Source: Mangifera indica (lineage: Eukaryota; Streptophyta; Magnoliopsida; Sapindales; Anacardiaceae). From it: a DNA stretch of 64,000 bases. Positions within the stretch are counted from its first letter, which is position 1. Every line of letters begins with the position of its first letter. Positions 1-12,395 of the stretch are shown piece by piece. Position numbers and translations under genes: made by a program. The notes under the pieces are model-generated. The model was not told where the DNA came from. It saw only the letters and a list, made by a program, of their open reading frames with translations, and did no database searches. Where the stretch lies: positions 12,614,138 to 12,678,137 of the forward strand of contig NC_058144.1 in NCBI RefSeq assembly GCF_011075055.1, given 5' to 3'.

Positions 1-2336
1 AAAGTTTTCAAAGCATTAGTGGAGAATCAAATAGGTTCGCAAATCAAATGTTTTCAAACTAATAATGAAGGTGAGTTTTTTTTAAAGGAGTTTAAGAGTT
101 TTTTAAATGAACATGACATTACAAGAAAATTAACAGTTTCTGTAACACCACAACAAAATAGTGTTGTAGAGAGGATGAATAGTACTTTTATGGAACATGT
201 TAGGAGTATGTTGAATTCTACAAAACTATAAAAGAGCTTTTGGGGTGAGGCTTTGAATACAACATGTTATTTGATAAATAGATCATCTACCATTTCTCTT
301 GATTTGAAAACTCCAAAAGAAATTTGGACTAGGAAACCTACTTATTACTCATTCCTTTTTGTGTTTGGCTGTAATGCTTATACTTAGGTTCCAAAAGATA
401 AGAAGACTAAACTTGATATGAATTTAAAGAGATGTATTTTTCTTAGCTATATAACAAATGTAAAATGGTAAAAGTTATAGGATCCTACTACTTATAAAAT
501 TATTATTAGTCGAGATGTAATATTTAATGAAAATTCTTTGTTGTGTACAACTAAAAAGCAAAGAACAACTAATGTTTCAGTTGTACAGGTACTTGGTGAT
601 GGTCTTGACAAATCTAACAATGGTGAAATTCGTAATGATGAAAGTAATTTTGAATCTAATCTTTATGAATTTAATGATCATCATGGTTGTTCTCATAATC
701 CTAATGATAAAGGTGATTCGCATAATGTTTCATATCAACTAAAGAAAAATATTAGACCCCTATCAAGGTATGATGATTATGTCACATCTTTCAAGTCTCA
801 ATTTAATTGTGTTATCGCTTATGTAACATTAGCATATGAGCATGAACCAATTTCTTTTAGAGAGGCTTGTGAGTCTATAAATTCAGATAAATAAAGATGT
901 GCCATGGAAGAGAAAATGGAATCATTGCATAAAAACAATACTTGGGAGTTAGTCAAACTACCAATAGGGTAAACAACAATTAGGAGTCATTAGGTTTACA
1001 AAATTAAAAAGGATTCAGAAGGAAAAGTGGAAAGATTCAAAGCAAGACTAATAATTAAATGATACACTCAGAAACTAGGTATTGATTTTGATGATTTTTT
1101 TTTCTATTGTTTGCTTAGCTACTATTAGAACTGTTTTAGGTATGGTTGTCGTTCTAAACTTGGAATAAAAAAACTAAATGTGAAAATAGCTTTTTTGCAT
1201 GGAGATCTCAATGAAGAAATTTTTATGACTCAACCTGAAGGATTTATGGAAAAAAGTACGAAGACATTAGTTTGTCGACTGAACAAATTACTTTACAGTT
1301 GAAAATAAACACTTTGATATTGGTACAAGGGATTTGATTCTTTTATTATAAGCTTGGGTTTTCATAGATATGAAGCAAATTATTGTGTTTATTTCTATGA
1401 TTGTAAAGATGAGTGATTTTGTGTTTTACTATTATACATTGATGATAAGATTATTGCAAGTAATAACGTGAATTACATAGCTACTCTTAAAGCTTGTTGA
1501 CCTAGGAATTGACATAAAGGACCTAAGTGTTGTAAATCAAATTCTTGGGATAAAGTTGATTAGAGAGAGAACTGATAGAAAAATTTGTTTATCATAAAAG
1601 CATTATATGGAGAAGATTTTGCAATGTTTCAATATACAAAATCCCAAACCAATATGTACTTTATTTATTTTTCATTTAAAGTTGTCTTCAAGTTAGTCTC
1701 CTAACACTAAGGAAGAGAAAACAACCATGTCTCAAATCCCATATTCATCAGTAATAGGAAGTCTTATGTTTGCCATGGTTTCCACAATACCTGACATCAC
1801 GCAAGCAGTGGAAGTTATAAGTAATGGTAAATCTAGACAATGATAATTGGAAAGCAATAAAGTGGAACCTTGGATATTTAAGGGGCACTTCAAATTTGGC
1901 TTTATGTTATAGCTTTGCAAATAGAAATTGTATTGGTTATGTGAACTCAGATTTTGCAAAAGATTTGGACAAAAGAAGGTCTACTTCAAGTTATATATTC
2001 TCTATGGCAGGTGGTGTTATAAGTTGGGAATCAAAATTACAATCTATAGTGGCATTATGAACCACAAAAACTGAATATATTACTACAACTCATGCTTGTA
2101 AAGAAGCAATTTGGTTAAAGAGAATAATTGGAGAGTTCTACATAAAGCAAGACCAAATTTCTTTGTATTATGATAGTCAATTTGCTTTGCACTTAGCAAG
2201 GAATTCAACTTTTCATTCCCAAACAAAACATATTGATGTTAGTTATCATTTTGTTCGAAAAGTAATTAAAGATAGACAAGTCTTGTTATATAGAATTAGT
2301 ACAAAGTTGAATCCTGCTAATATGTTAACAAAATGA
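1..2336 (+). pseudogene. Ty1/copia pol relic (integrase, RT, RNase H)
   Basis: Translation in shifting frames gives the copia order. The distal integrase core comes first, with the PQQNSVVERMN motif near 150-180 and FWGEALNTTCYLINRS near 238-285. Reverse transcriptase follows (NNTWELVKLP near 935; the box YIDDKIIAS near 1435 keeps both Asp). RNase H ends it (DSQFALHLARNSTFHSQTKHIDV near 2170-2240 in part). The element enters from outside the window, so gag, protease and the 5' LTR are not visible. Stops and frameshifts interrupt every domain, so no long reading frame survives and it cannot be active. The strand and domain order are certain; I do not assign a clade. Confidence 0.9.
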
Positions 2337-2398
2337 GTACCAAAAGAAAAGTTCATCTAATGTTGCACTTCTTTTGAACTTAAAGCAAAGTAACAAGT

Positions 2399-4020
2399 TG
2401 TTAGTGCTAGAATATGCCCTAAAAACCAATCGCTTTAATTGATTTTAAGGGTTGTATATCTTGTATATACATTATTAATAAAAGAAGAGTTTTGTCATAC
2501 TTCACATGTTTTCTACGTCACTTTTATATCTATGTTGCAGTTGTATATTACATCCATATTAGCTACATGCATACGATATATGAAAGGTTCCGATGAGTTT
2601 TAATAAACGTCATCAAATCGTTCCTTACATAAGCAATTTGTTTAGGCAATAGTATTGCATAGTGGGTGTGTGCTATATCACCACAGTATATCAATGGATG
2701 ATATTAGACATGGTGGATATACACATGGGTAAACAATAGAACCGTTTGATGGTTAGAAAATTGATCAAAGGTTATTATATTATATTATTTATCGAACGTG
2801 ACCACTAAACGATGATCACATGGGAATTAATATGTAGTCAATGATACATCGTAAATCATACTAGTGCATAAATCCTTTGACTTGAGATATCACGGTTGTG
2901 CTTTATTCCGGAATGTATGGTTCATACGGTGTATACCATGAGGCTAATCATGTCCCGTTCAGAAGTCGTTTTGATCATATGTTGCTTGAGCGAGAGGACA
3001 AGTGATGATCATACAGGGATCCGTCAGCTCGACTGCTCCCGAGTTCCTATACGAATATCAAAAAACATGAAAATCTAAGACACTGGCCAGTGTAGATAAA
3101 AGACTACATTAAGAGAGTTTCGATGTGGCACGTTATGATGTATTACTTGATATTCGAAAAGATTAAATATTAGATTTTGACATTCCATGAATCTGAGTTT
3201 AATCGGGATGTAACGACGGAGGGATTGAACTATATAGTAAGTGTGAGTAAGAAAGGTTCATTTGACATTATGTGAAGCTTGTACTTCATTATGATGTAGG
3301 GGTTATGGGACATTGCTAGATGACACCACATAATTAGTGGGAGCTTCGTTTTATAGCAAAAAATGAAGTATATCGGTTAATGACAACTTTAAGTTATATA
3401 GTGATATAATGAAACGTATCCTCCGATATGGGCCTACGGCTACGTCATTATAAACCTTGAAAGTCACACCCATATTTCAAGGAAGAAAATGGTGTTATGA
3501 AGCTGAAAATATTTATCTATGGTTGGCTAGCACTTTTCGAGGATAAAAATTGTGTTTTTCGAATAAGATTCAAAAAAAGGGTAAAATTGTCATTTTGCAC
3601 CTTTTAAATTGTTTAGAAAGTTGCATGAATAATTTTAGATATAAAATTATTCAACATGTGTCAAATTATGATTTACTCTTAATTATCAACCAATGAGAAT
3701 TAGACACTTGATTTAACTTGATAAATATCAAGTTTTAATGTAATAAATGTGAGAAAAAATAAAGAAAAATATAGATTTTCTCTTCTTCTTCTTTTTTTGC
3801 TGGAAAAAGCACCATTTTTCTTCGTTGAAGGGTGCAAGTCAAGAGATCACTTATTTTAGTGATTCAAGCTTCCAAACTTCAAATCAACTTACAAGGTACA
3901 AGGTAGTTTACATGTTTCTATGTTTTATTTCTTGAAACAACATGTAAATTTTATATTATCATTATTATATATGATGTGAATATGATCTAAAAATTTTAAT
4001 TTTCTTGCCAAAATCCTTCA
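2399..4020 (+). mobile_element. Probable 3' LTR of the first copia element
   Basis: The RNase H reading ends at 2336. After a short spacer the sequence TGTTAGTGCTAGAATATGCC begins, starting with TG as LTRs do. The following 1.6 kb has no coding signal and stays non-coding up to a CT-rich stretch near 3780. The left edge at 2399 is fairly well supported. The right edge is a guess: a TTCA near 4020 is one candidate, and without the 5' LTR it cannot be fixed. Confidence 0.55.
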
Positions 4021-4377
4021 GTTAGATGGTGAGAATTTCTTATTTATTTGTTGATTGATAATGTGTATTCAAATAAGAGAATTGTTGAGATAATGTAACA
4101 AAAGTGGAGAAGTAGTGAGACATTTTAGGAATAAATTCCTAAGATATTGCAAGAGAAGTAGTGAGATACTTCAAGAATACTTCATCAATTAGTTGTCGAA
4201 AAATTTCAAAAAAAAGTAAAGCCACATTCTTATTATCTTTATATTTATTTAATATACTTTCATATAAATATAAGTATCCTATTTGAAATGGGTATTCAAT
4301 TTTAATCTCTTTGATTGTTTTTTCTTTTGTATACCTATTCAGAATCAATAAAATACTAGTAGTAATCTTACCCATGG
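4021..4377. other. AT-rich spacer, nothing recognised
   Basis: AT-rich sequence between the copia LTR and the first long direct repeat. A minus-strand frame here (4139-4402) has no recognisable motif and overlaps the repeat, so I do not call a gene. Confidence 0.6.
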
Positions 4378-4846
4378 ACATAAGCCAAATTGGCTTAACC
4401 ATGTAAATTAGTGTTGTCCCTTTTTAATATTTTTTCTCTGTGCTTAATTTGTATTGTATTTTTTCTATAGTTATTCCTTAAGTGAAACACTTTGCTATCA
4501 TGTGCATCACTTGCATGCATAATCAAGCACCTTAATTCCTATGTACAAGCGTGCACCCCATAATACATGTTTGTTCACTCTTTTTTTATACCGATTTATG
4601 GTCATGCATCATCACCTATCTTATAGTTTCTAGCATTTTTTCTGGTAATTTGAAATAAGTCTATAAGGCCCCTAGGTTATATTTCCATCAGTGATTACCA
4701 TACAGAGCATGCATTTAAATTTGATATAAGATTTTTAGGGGTTATAAAAGATTCCTCTTAATACTATCAAGTCGTTAACATCATTATCCGTAACAACCAA
4801 TGTCATATTTTATACTAATATACTCATAACCTAATCATGTCATGCA
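4378..4846 (+). repeat. Long direct repeat, copy 1
   Basis: Begins ATAAGCCAAATTGGCTTAAC and runs to ATACTCATAACC. It matches 5978-6467 with scattered substitutions and small indels. The shared sequence includes a run that begins TTCCTCTTAATACTATCAA and reads on through TAACATCATTATCC. No coding frame is evident. Two similar non-coding blocks in the same orientation, 1.1 kb apart, could be the LTRs of a small non-autonomous retroelement (TRIM/LARD-like) or a segmental duplication. I found no clear PBS or target duplication. Confidence 0.75.
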
Positions 4847-5977
4847 AGGCATAAAATCATGTTGGGTGGCACATAGTGCATGGTTTGAAACATGTTGGTT
4901 GTGCATGTTTACATGCCAGCCGTGCATGTATGTTGAGGGTGTTGGGTTTGGATGAAATCATTGTTGCACTCGGAGACCTGCACAAATAAAAGTATGCATC
5001 AAAATTATAACCAAAAATATACAACACTTACATAGAATAAACCCTAGTCGCAAGTTTTCTGTTTTTCTCTCCTCTTCCTGTGAACACAAATAATCTAGTA
5101 AAGAAGCTTTAGCAGCCTTCTACCTGGATTGTCTCTTACGTGTTTGTGCTTCGCATGGATACCAAAGCGTGACCTCTTGAAGGTTGGATAGTGTTCAATC
5201 TCAAGTCACATGAAGGTTTGGAGGAGAAACCAATGTAGGTATAAACTTAAAAGTAAGCAAGGGTGGCACTTTCTTAACACGAACGACTTGCTTCATTTAT
5301 TTGTTTTTGTAAGAATTCCAGAAGCTTGAACAGTTTGCATGCCAATTTATGCACGGTTAAAGTATGATCTTGATTTTACAAAGGGCACAGTTGACACAAT
5401 TGAAGCATGGTTGGACAAGGCTTTGATGAAGTCTTTGTTTCATTGGTTTGATATCTCTTTTGCATGGCTAGAATTCTTGCTTTTCATGAAAAAGCATGAT
5501 TGGCCAATTTTATGAAGTTTCACAATTGGACTGAATATTGCACGAATGGAAGCCATTTTATGAAGCATGATTGAAAAAGGTATTGAACAACTATAAGCTT
5601 GTTGAAGATATGAAGATGCACGACTGGACATGTAAGTGTGAAGCACGATTAGGAATGCGGTTGCACAGTTGGACAAGAAAGGTTGCACAACTAAATAATA
5701 ATTTGAGACATGAAGATGCACGATTGTACAACTTCCTTGCACAGCTGGACAAGGCTTTTCTCTTTAAATTTCAACCAAGTTTCTAGAAGGTTGAACAAGA
5801 GGTGTACGACTTTGTCACGACTAAGGCATGACTATATTATCTTTAATCTAAGTCTATCTTTTTTTTATCTTGTAAATTTCAAACTTTGTCCATTTTGTAA
5901 TACTTAACACATTCCTTGGACATGTTAGTAATTTTAACTTATGTTTTTATAATCACCAAAACACTTGGTGTCCAACA
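4847..5977. other. Spacer with degenerate short repeats
   Basis: The interval between the two long repeats is full of variants of a few words, such as TGCACGATTGG, GTTGGACAAG and TGAAGATGCACGA (5440-5830). The short open frames here read through these repeats and match no family I recognise, so I annotate the repeats rather than a gene. Confidence 0.55.
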
Positions 5978-6467
5978 ACATAAGCCAAATTGGCTTAACT
6001 ACATAAATTAATGTCATACCTTTTTAATTTTTTTCTTTGTACTTATTTTGTGCTTTGTTTTTTCTATTAGCTATTACGCAAGTGAAACTCTTTGCTATCA
6101 TGTGTATCACTTGCACACACAATCGAACACCCTGATACCTTTTGTATAGGCATGCACCCCATAATGCATGTTTGTTCACTCCTTTTTTATATAGATTTAT
6201 GGTCGTGCATTGTTGGTTTTCTTGTGGTTTTTAGCTTCTTTTATGGCAATTTCATCAAAGTCTACACTTACTAATGCAATAAAATAAGTCTATAAGGCCC
6301 TTAGGTGATATTTCAATCACCAATTACCATATAGAACATGCATTTAAATTTGATCTAAGATTTCTATAAGGTATACAAGATTCCTCTTAATACTATCAAA
6401 TCATTAACATCATTATCCAGAACAAACAATGTCATATTTTATACCAATATACTCATAACCCAATCAC
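5978..6467 (+). repeat. Long direct repeat, copy 2
   Basis: Second copy of the block at 4378-4846. Both ends are recognisable (ATAAGCCAAATTGGCTTAAC at the left, ATACTCATAACCCAATCA at the right). The middle differs by an indel around 6200-6280. Divergence suggests an old event. Confidence 0.75.
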
Positions 6468-7733
6468 AAGACCCTTTAATGTTAATAGCATGCTTCTATC
6501 TCATAAATTAATTCAGTTAAGGAAAAATCCTACTTACTTGCACTTTTGATGATGCACTGGTCCTCATGTGGTTATAAGGTGATTCTTCTATGTCTAGAGT
6601 ATTTCTAACGACATCCAAATCTCTAAGTCTCTCACAGTCTCTTTTATGTTTACTCTGAAAATGTGTATATAGAAAAATAACTCTATCAAACACCACATCA
6701 TCCCCTTTTGTTTTGGTCAAATAACATCACTCAAGACTATGTAACCTCCCTATATAGTTGTATAAACAATTTTATAGCAAAAATCATGTTTCATGATTAG
6801 AGGAAATATGTTTATCCAAAATTCAAACATCATGCATGACCATACATCTCCTTATGCATGGGCATTTATGGTGATTAGTTGGCACTGTTCATCTTTATCG
6901 GGTGTACGAGTTTGTATCACCTTTATGCACGACTATACATCCCTTAATACTTAAACTATTTCATGTGTCATGCATAAAATAACCAAATTGCCTTTCACGA
7001 CACATGTACAAGCGTGCACTCATGATGTGCACAACCATACAATGCCCTTTATACATATCGCTTATAAATAAATCAATATGAAAATATTAAAAGACCAAAT
7101 TACCTTTATTACATACATGTGGGTATGACATGATTGTTGAGATTGAGCATGATACAACCAACAAACGTGTAGATCAAGTGTGATGCAACGTCATGCCATT
7201 TACAGACGCCAACTTTGAATCATCCAAGATGCCAATGAAGAGGTGAGATGCAACAAAGAGGAGCGATAAAGATTCAGTCATATCATAAAGGGAGATTGCA
7301 AGATTGGGTTGGTAGAGGTTTTGTTGATATGAAATGAGCAAGAAACAACAATATTAGTGTGAGAATAAGTCGAGGATGATAAAATCAACATAAACAATAT
7401 GTGTGGAAATTAAACCAATATTAGAGACGAATCGCTAAAAGTAAGAATGATAGTTGAAATTTGATGAAACGACAAGAAAAAGAGTATGATGATAATTAAA
7501 AAAAAAAAAAGAGAATAAATGAATTGTTATTCAAATTAGATATTTAAAAAGTTTTTTAAATTTTTGTTAATTTTTGGAGATATAATAATTTTTAAAAATA
7601 TATTAATTAAAGTTAATATAATAATTCAACTTTCTATCACTAGACGAGGATTTTTTTTCGTTTAATGAATTCGATTTTGAGTAGAAAATTAGATTTATGC
7701 CAAAGGTGTGTGTCAGACCGTGTTACTCCCTCA
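6468..7733. other. Intergenic DNA upstream of the PPR gene
   Basis: No gene recognised. The sequence is moderately AT-rich with an A-run near 7500 and AT-only stretches to about 7620. Words such as GCATGCA and GTGCACA recur, as in the preceding repeat region, suggesting more of the same old repeat family up to about 7200. Confidence 0.5.
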
Positions 7734-7744
7734 TTTATATAAAA
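7734..7744 (+). promoter_or_regulatory. TATA box of the PPR gene
   Basis: TTTATATAAAA lies about 115 bp before the chosen start codon. This is a suitable distance for a plant TATA box plus a short 5' leader. The assignment rests on sequence and position only. Confidence 0.55.
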
Positions 7745-7857
7745 TGGAAAAGACGAAATTGCGCACACCTCGAGTGCTCGTCGCGTGATCTGTTAAGAAG
7801 CTGAGTAGACCAAAACCCAGGAACACTGTGACGGAGCAAGTCCAGGGTTTAAGCAAA

Positions 7858-9646
7858 ATGTTGCTCCGCTCAATTCGAGCCACCGTGGCCGCCGCACGGC
7901 TTTTCTCTACTAAAGCGGCAGAAGTAAAAATCGATGGAGCCGTCAGAAATGGTGGAGGCGGCGGTCGAGACACGCTGGGGCGGAGACTTCTGAGCCTGGT
8001 GTACACAAAACGCAGCGCGGCAATTGCCATTCGGAAATGGAAAGAAGAAGGTCACACAGTGCGCAAATACGAGCTCAATCGTATCGTGCGAGAGCTCCGG
8101 AAGCTCAAGCGCTACAAACACGCACTCGAGGTGTGCACAATTTCGTCTTTTCACCTGTTTAGGAACGTAAAATCATATTTAATCTAATTTGTTATGATGC
8201 AAATTATTGAAAGAAGTGATTTTTTAAATGCAATAGGAGGTTTTAATCAATCATACCCAGTGAAATTGAATAATTAAGATGATATATTACTTCTAGAACT
8301 GAAGTCTATCAGCTTTGAACTTGTGAAAAATTATGTCCATCGATGATGGGGCTTATGTTTTAGGAAATATATTTTGATAATTTATGCAGGTATGTGAGTG
8401 GATGACTTTACAGCAAGATATTAAGCTACTACCTGGTGATTATGCCGTTCACTTGGATTTGATTTCGAAAGTTCGCGGTGTACCTAGTGCAGAAAATTTT
8501 TTTGAGAATCTTCCTGATAAGATGAGAGGTCAAGCCACTTGTTCAGCTCTGCTTCACACCTATGTCCAAAACAAGTTGTCTGCCAAAGCCGAGGCTTTAA
8601 TGGAGAAAATGAGAGAATGCGGGTTCCTGAAATGTCCCCTTCCCTATAACCACATGTTGTCCATGTATATTTCCAGTGGGAAAATGGATAAGGTTCCTGA
8701 AGTGCTTAAGGAGTTGAAGAAAAACACTTTGCCTGATGTTGTTACTTACAATTTATGGTTAAATGTATGTGCTTTGGAAAATGATGTTGAAACAGCTGAG
8801 AAGGTCTTTCTTGAGCTAAGAAAGGTGAAACTAGATCCAGACTGGGTAACGTATAGTGCATTAGCCAACATGTACATAAAAAATAAACTCCCTGAAAAAG
8901 CTGAGTCTACTTTGAAGGAAATGGAGAAAAGAGTCTCTCGGAAGAATCGAATTGCTTATTCATCCCTTCTCAGTTTGCATACTAATATGGGGGACAAGGA
9001 TGGAGTTCATCGAATCTGGAAGAAGATGAAATCATTGTTTCGCAAAATGAATGATGCTGAGTATACTTGCATGATATCTTCACATGTGAAACTCGGGGAA
9101 CTCCAAAAAGCTGAAAATCTCTATAATGAGTGGGAATCCATTTCAGGGACTGGTGATCCTAGAGTTCCAAATATACTTCTTGCAGCTTATATCACCAAAA
9201 ACCAGATGGAAAAGGCAGAAACTTTGTACAATCGGATGGTGCAGAAAGACATCAAGCCTTGTTACACTACCTGGGAACTTTTTACGTGGGGTTATTTAGA
9301 AACAAGCCATATGGAAAAGCTTCTAGATTGTTTTCAGAAAGCTATTGGTACTGTGAATAAATGGAGTCCCGACAAAAGGTTGGTTAAGAAAGTATTTGAG
9401 AAGCTTGAGGAGCAAGGAAACATCGAAGCAGCAGAGCAATTGCTGGTTATTCTTCGAAATGCTGGCTACGTGACAACTGAGATATATAATTCATTGCTGA
9501 AAACTTATGAAAAAGCTGGTAAAATGCCTCTTATAATTGCAGAGCGAATGGAGAGAGACAATGTTCAGTTAAATGCAGACACTCATAAGCTTATAAAAGT
9601 AACTAGCACAATGCCTGTGACTGAAGTTTCAATTAGCTTTCCTTAA
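7858..9646 (+). CDS. P-class PPR protein, At4g02820-like, mitochondrial
   Basis: Two exons (7858-8130 and 8390-9646) joined at GAG|GTGTGC and TGCAG|GTATGT give 509 residues. The ATG at 7858 is chosen because the frame upstream has only a GTG. The first 25 residues (MLLRSIRATVAAARLFST) are Arg/Ala/Ser-rich without acids, like a mitochondrial targeting peptide. A conserved block follows (GRDTLGRRLLSLVYTKRSA), then tandem 35-residue PPR helix pairs from about residue 120 to 470 (for example PDVVTYNLWLNVC and PDWVTYSALANMY). From memory it closely resembles Arabidopsis At4g02820 in length and sequence, including the C-terminal YNSLLKTYEKAG. PPR proteins of this class bind organelle RNA and act in processing or stability; the RNA target cannot be read here. 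The gene appears intact. Confidence 0.93.
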
Positions 9647-10768
9647 GCAGAATTCTACAAAAGTCTCTTCGAGCTCGGGATGAGAGGAGGGTTTTCTTTT
9701 CATGTCAACATGGAGCATTGAGATTTCTTTTTTTTTTTTTTTTTAAATTGTATGTTCCGTTTTCCTTCTGCAGTTGTGAACAGAGGACTATTAAAGAATA
9801 TCTGAATGCTGAGGAAATGTTGGCATTCATTTCAATATAGATTGCGTGGTGTTCAACCACCACAAAAGAGTTATTTGAAATTAATACCAATTGTAAGGAT
9901 TGACCAGTGACTTCTATATCTGTTGTTCATGCCCTTGATATATATATATACACACACACACACACACTATTACTGTTAAGAATAGTAACATTACTTAATT
10001 TTTAATGATTGATTAATAGTATGCTTGAACAAAGAGGTTGTTGTGCTGTTCCAAAATAGAATACGTGCATAAGGAGGTTTCCCCGTTCCAAAATAGCGAA
10101 ATCTTACTTGACTTTCCCATCTGCCTAACATTTTCATTAGGGTCGACCAATCAATACTAAAATTCACGTTTCCTCTTCAGTATTGAAGAATGATTGAGTA
10201 GCTATGGCCCCGTGCAACAAGCATAAAGAAGACAAAAATCAATTTGGGTTTGTTATTATTGTATCAAACCAATCTCAAGATAAGCAAATTGCTATTGGAA
10301 ATAGTGGTTCACCTACACCATCATAAAATTATAATCACGTAAACAAGATTGAAGAAACGAGGGCAGATGAATGGTCCCACCAAACAAAACCTGACCAAGC
10401 CTAATCTTATAATCTTGAGAAGCGTTATTATAATAACACAGGTAGTTATGCAGAGAGACCACTTTCCTAATCCAAACTTTCAAGGATTTTTCAGGTGGAT
10501 TGTTGAGGTGGTTAAGAAGAAGAAGAGACAAGAAACCGCGCATAATCAACAATATAACTACGCAATAAAGAAAATGAAGAAGGTACAAAATTGAAAGAAA
10601 AGCTACACAAAATGTTAGGGAGTAGCAGAGGATTACGTTATGGGTAAGTTTTTTATTTTTTAAGGAGTTTTTTATGCTCATGGAGCAAGTCATACATCGT
10701 GATGACACGTGGATGCAACGTTTCCCCTTGAGGTCGATGCGTTTGGATTGGAAACTAAGTGGGAACGC
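9647..10768. other. 3' flank of the PPR gene and intergenic DNA
   Basis: No gene recognised. A T-run at 9728-9744 and the dinucleotide microsatellite near 9950 are the only simple features. Open frames on both strands at 10313-10825 overlap each other and have no family motif. Confidence 0.5.
9938..9967. repeat. (TA)n(CA)n microsatellite
   Basis: A compound dinucleotide tract, about six TA units followed by about eight CA units. Likely polymorphic between individuals. Confidence 0.9.
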
Positions 10769-10775
10769 TATATAA
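10769..10775 (+). promoter_or_regulatory. TATA box of the next gene
   Basis: TATATAA in GGAACGCTATATAAGAAGG lies about 230 bp before the ATG at 11002. A CT-rich leader (ATCTATCTCTCTCTTC) directly precedes that ATG, as is common in plant 5' untranslated regions. Confidence 0.5.
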
Positions 10776-11001
10776 GAAGGAAAAACGCTACGTATAATCA
10801 CAAGACAAGAAAAAGAAAGGGGCACATTTAAGTTGAGAGTAGAAAATCTGTTAACGCTTACACGTAAATTATTTAGTTGAGTTTCAGGTTTGAAGTTGGA
10901 AGTTTGGAACTGAGACAGACCGCATTATTTCTCTTTATTCCAGAGCAAGACAACTAACTAAAATAATAATAATAAGTCTAAGCTATCTATCTCTCTCTTC
11001 A

Positions 11002-12395
11002 ATGGCTGCTTTTGTTGAAGATGGAGGAGAAGTCGGTTTTGAAGAAGGATTGCCCTGGCTTCCTTCTCATGTTCTCGATGAAGCATTTTCTGATACTCAT
11101 CATCATCTTCAGGTTTTATAATTTTTTCTTTTTCTCTGCTTAACCGTTAATTGCCAGGCCTGCCTGTATATAGATTTTGATTGTTTAATTTTTTATTGCA
11201 GAGACAAGTGAAGCACAAGCAGCATCAACAGCAACATCCCCCTAGTTCTAAATTGCCAGCAGAGTCACTTACTGTGGTAAACATTTTCTATCTTTCTCTG
11301 ATTGAATAAATCATTTTGTTTTACTACCAACTTAAAAGTACTGAATTTTAGATGTATAATAATGTATTGTTTTCAAAATAATTTCTCATGCTTTCACCTT
11401 CAAGCAATAAGCTCGGAGGAAAAAGATTCAGACTTCTTTCGTTTTTGTCTCTGGGTCAGTATTGCTACTTTTGGCCCTAGGAAATGATAATAGGGAAGAA
11501 ACTAATGTTGAGGGACGAGAGAGATGAATGATGATTTAAACCATTCAATTTTGATAATTCGATTTGTGGGATGAGAGGAAGTGTTAACAAACCTTCCCAC
11601 AGACTCGGTTGAATTTCCTTCCTTTGAAGATGCAGAAATATGAAAGTTGAGTGTTATTAGTGCCATTTATCTTTAGGCCAATGTTATGACATTTATCTTA
11701 GCAAAATGAACAATGATGTAAATAAATGTGCAAGAAAACGAATGGCTTACTCATGCTGTCTATGTTATTGTGTCATCAGCAATCGAAAACTGGCTCTCAA
11801 CCGCATCACAAACCGAGGTATCCCAGGGCATACAGAGGATCTGGAATGCAAGCAATTTTTCTAGAATCTGGCCAGAAATCTTGTGGGACTGGAGTTTTTT
11901 TACCACATGGAGGCAGCACCAATTTCCACCCGAGCAGAAAGCCAGGTACTACACCCATACATTACTGAATCCTTGAAGAAAATTTATACATGTAATGGTT
12001 TTCTGAGTGATGCCTCAATGCACAAGAATTTTCGCTAAAGGAAAACATTGTGGAACTATGTTTTTGTAGCTTGCTCCCCTGTCCTTCTTCCTTCCCGAGT
12101 TGTTCAAGCCCTCAACCTCAATGTACATGCAATAGGCCTGCAAATTTCACAGCGAAAAGGTTCTGTCTTCTTCTCTACTGCATTTCATCATCTTGATGTT
12201 ACAAGTGCTGACACTGATCACTGAACATAAATCATAAACATCTCTTCGTTTGCAGATTATAAAGCTAATAACTGTGATAACTCAGTCAAAGTTAAAAGTA
12301 CTGGGAATGATGTGTCGACAAAATGCAGTGTAATCTTACAGCATCAAGAGAATTCTTCACCAGATATATTTCTTCCTAAGGAATGGACTTACTAG
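11002..12395 (+). CDS. Plant-specific protein of unknown function (CGTGVFLP motif)
   Basis: Five exons fit with consistent phases and GT-AG borders: 11002-11112, 11202-11276, 11780-11945, 12070-12159 and 12256-12395. They encode 193 residues. The N-terminus is acidic and ends in a His/Gln-rich tract (VKHKQHQQQH). The core, spanning exons 3 and 4, has GSGMQAIFLES, CGTGVFLP and VLLPSRVVQALNLNVH. I recognise these as the conserved signature of a land-plant family with no established biochemical role. The C-terminus ends PDIFLPKEWTY. No signal peptide, membrane segment or catalytic motif is visible. Exon 3 is the least certain: its acceptor (TCATCAG at 11779) was chosen because it keeps phase. 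The gene looks intact. Confidence 0.82.

Noticed and set aside
2896..3078. 60-codon frame in the first copia LTR
   Set aside because: It falls inside the LTR and shows no family motif; a chance frame.
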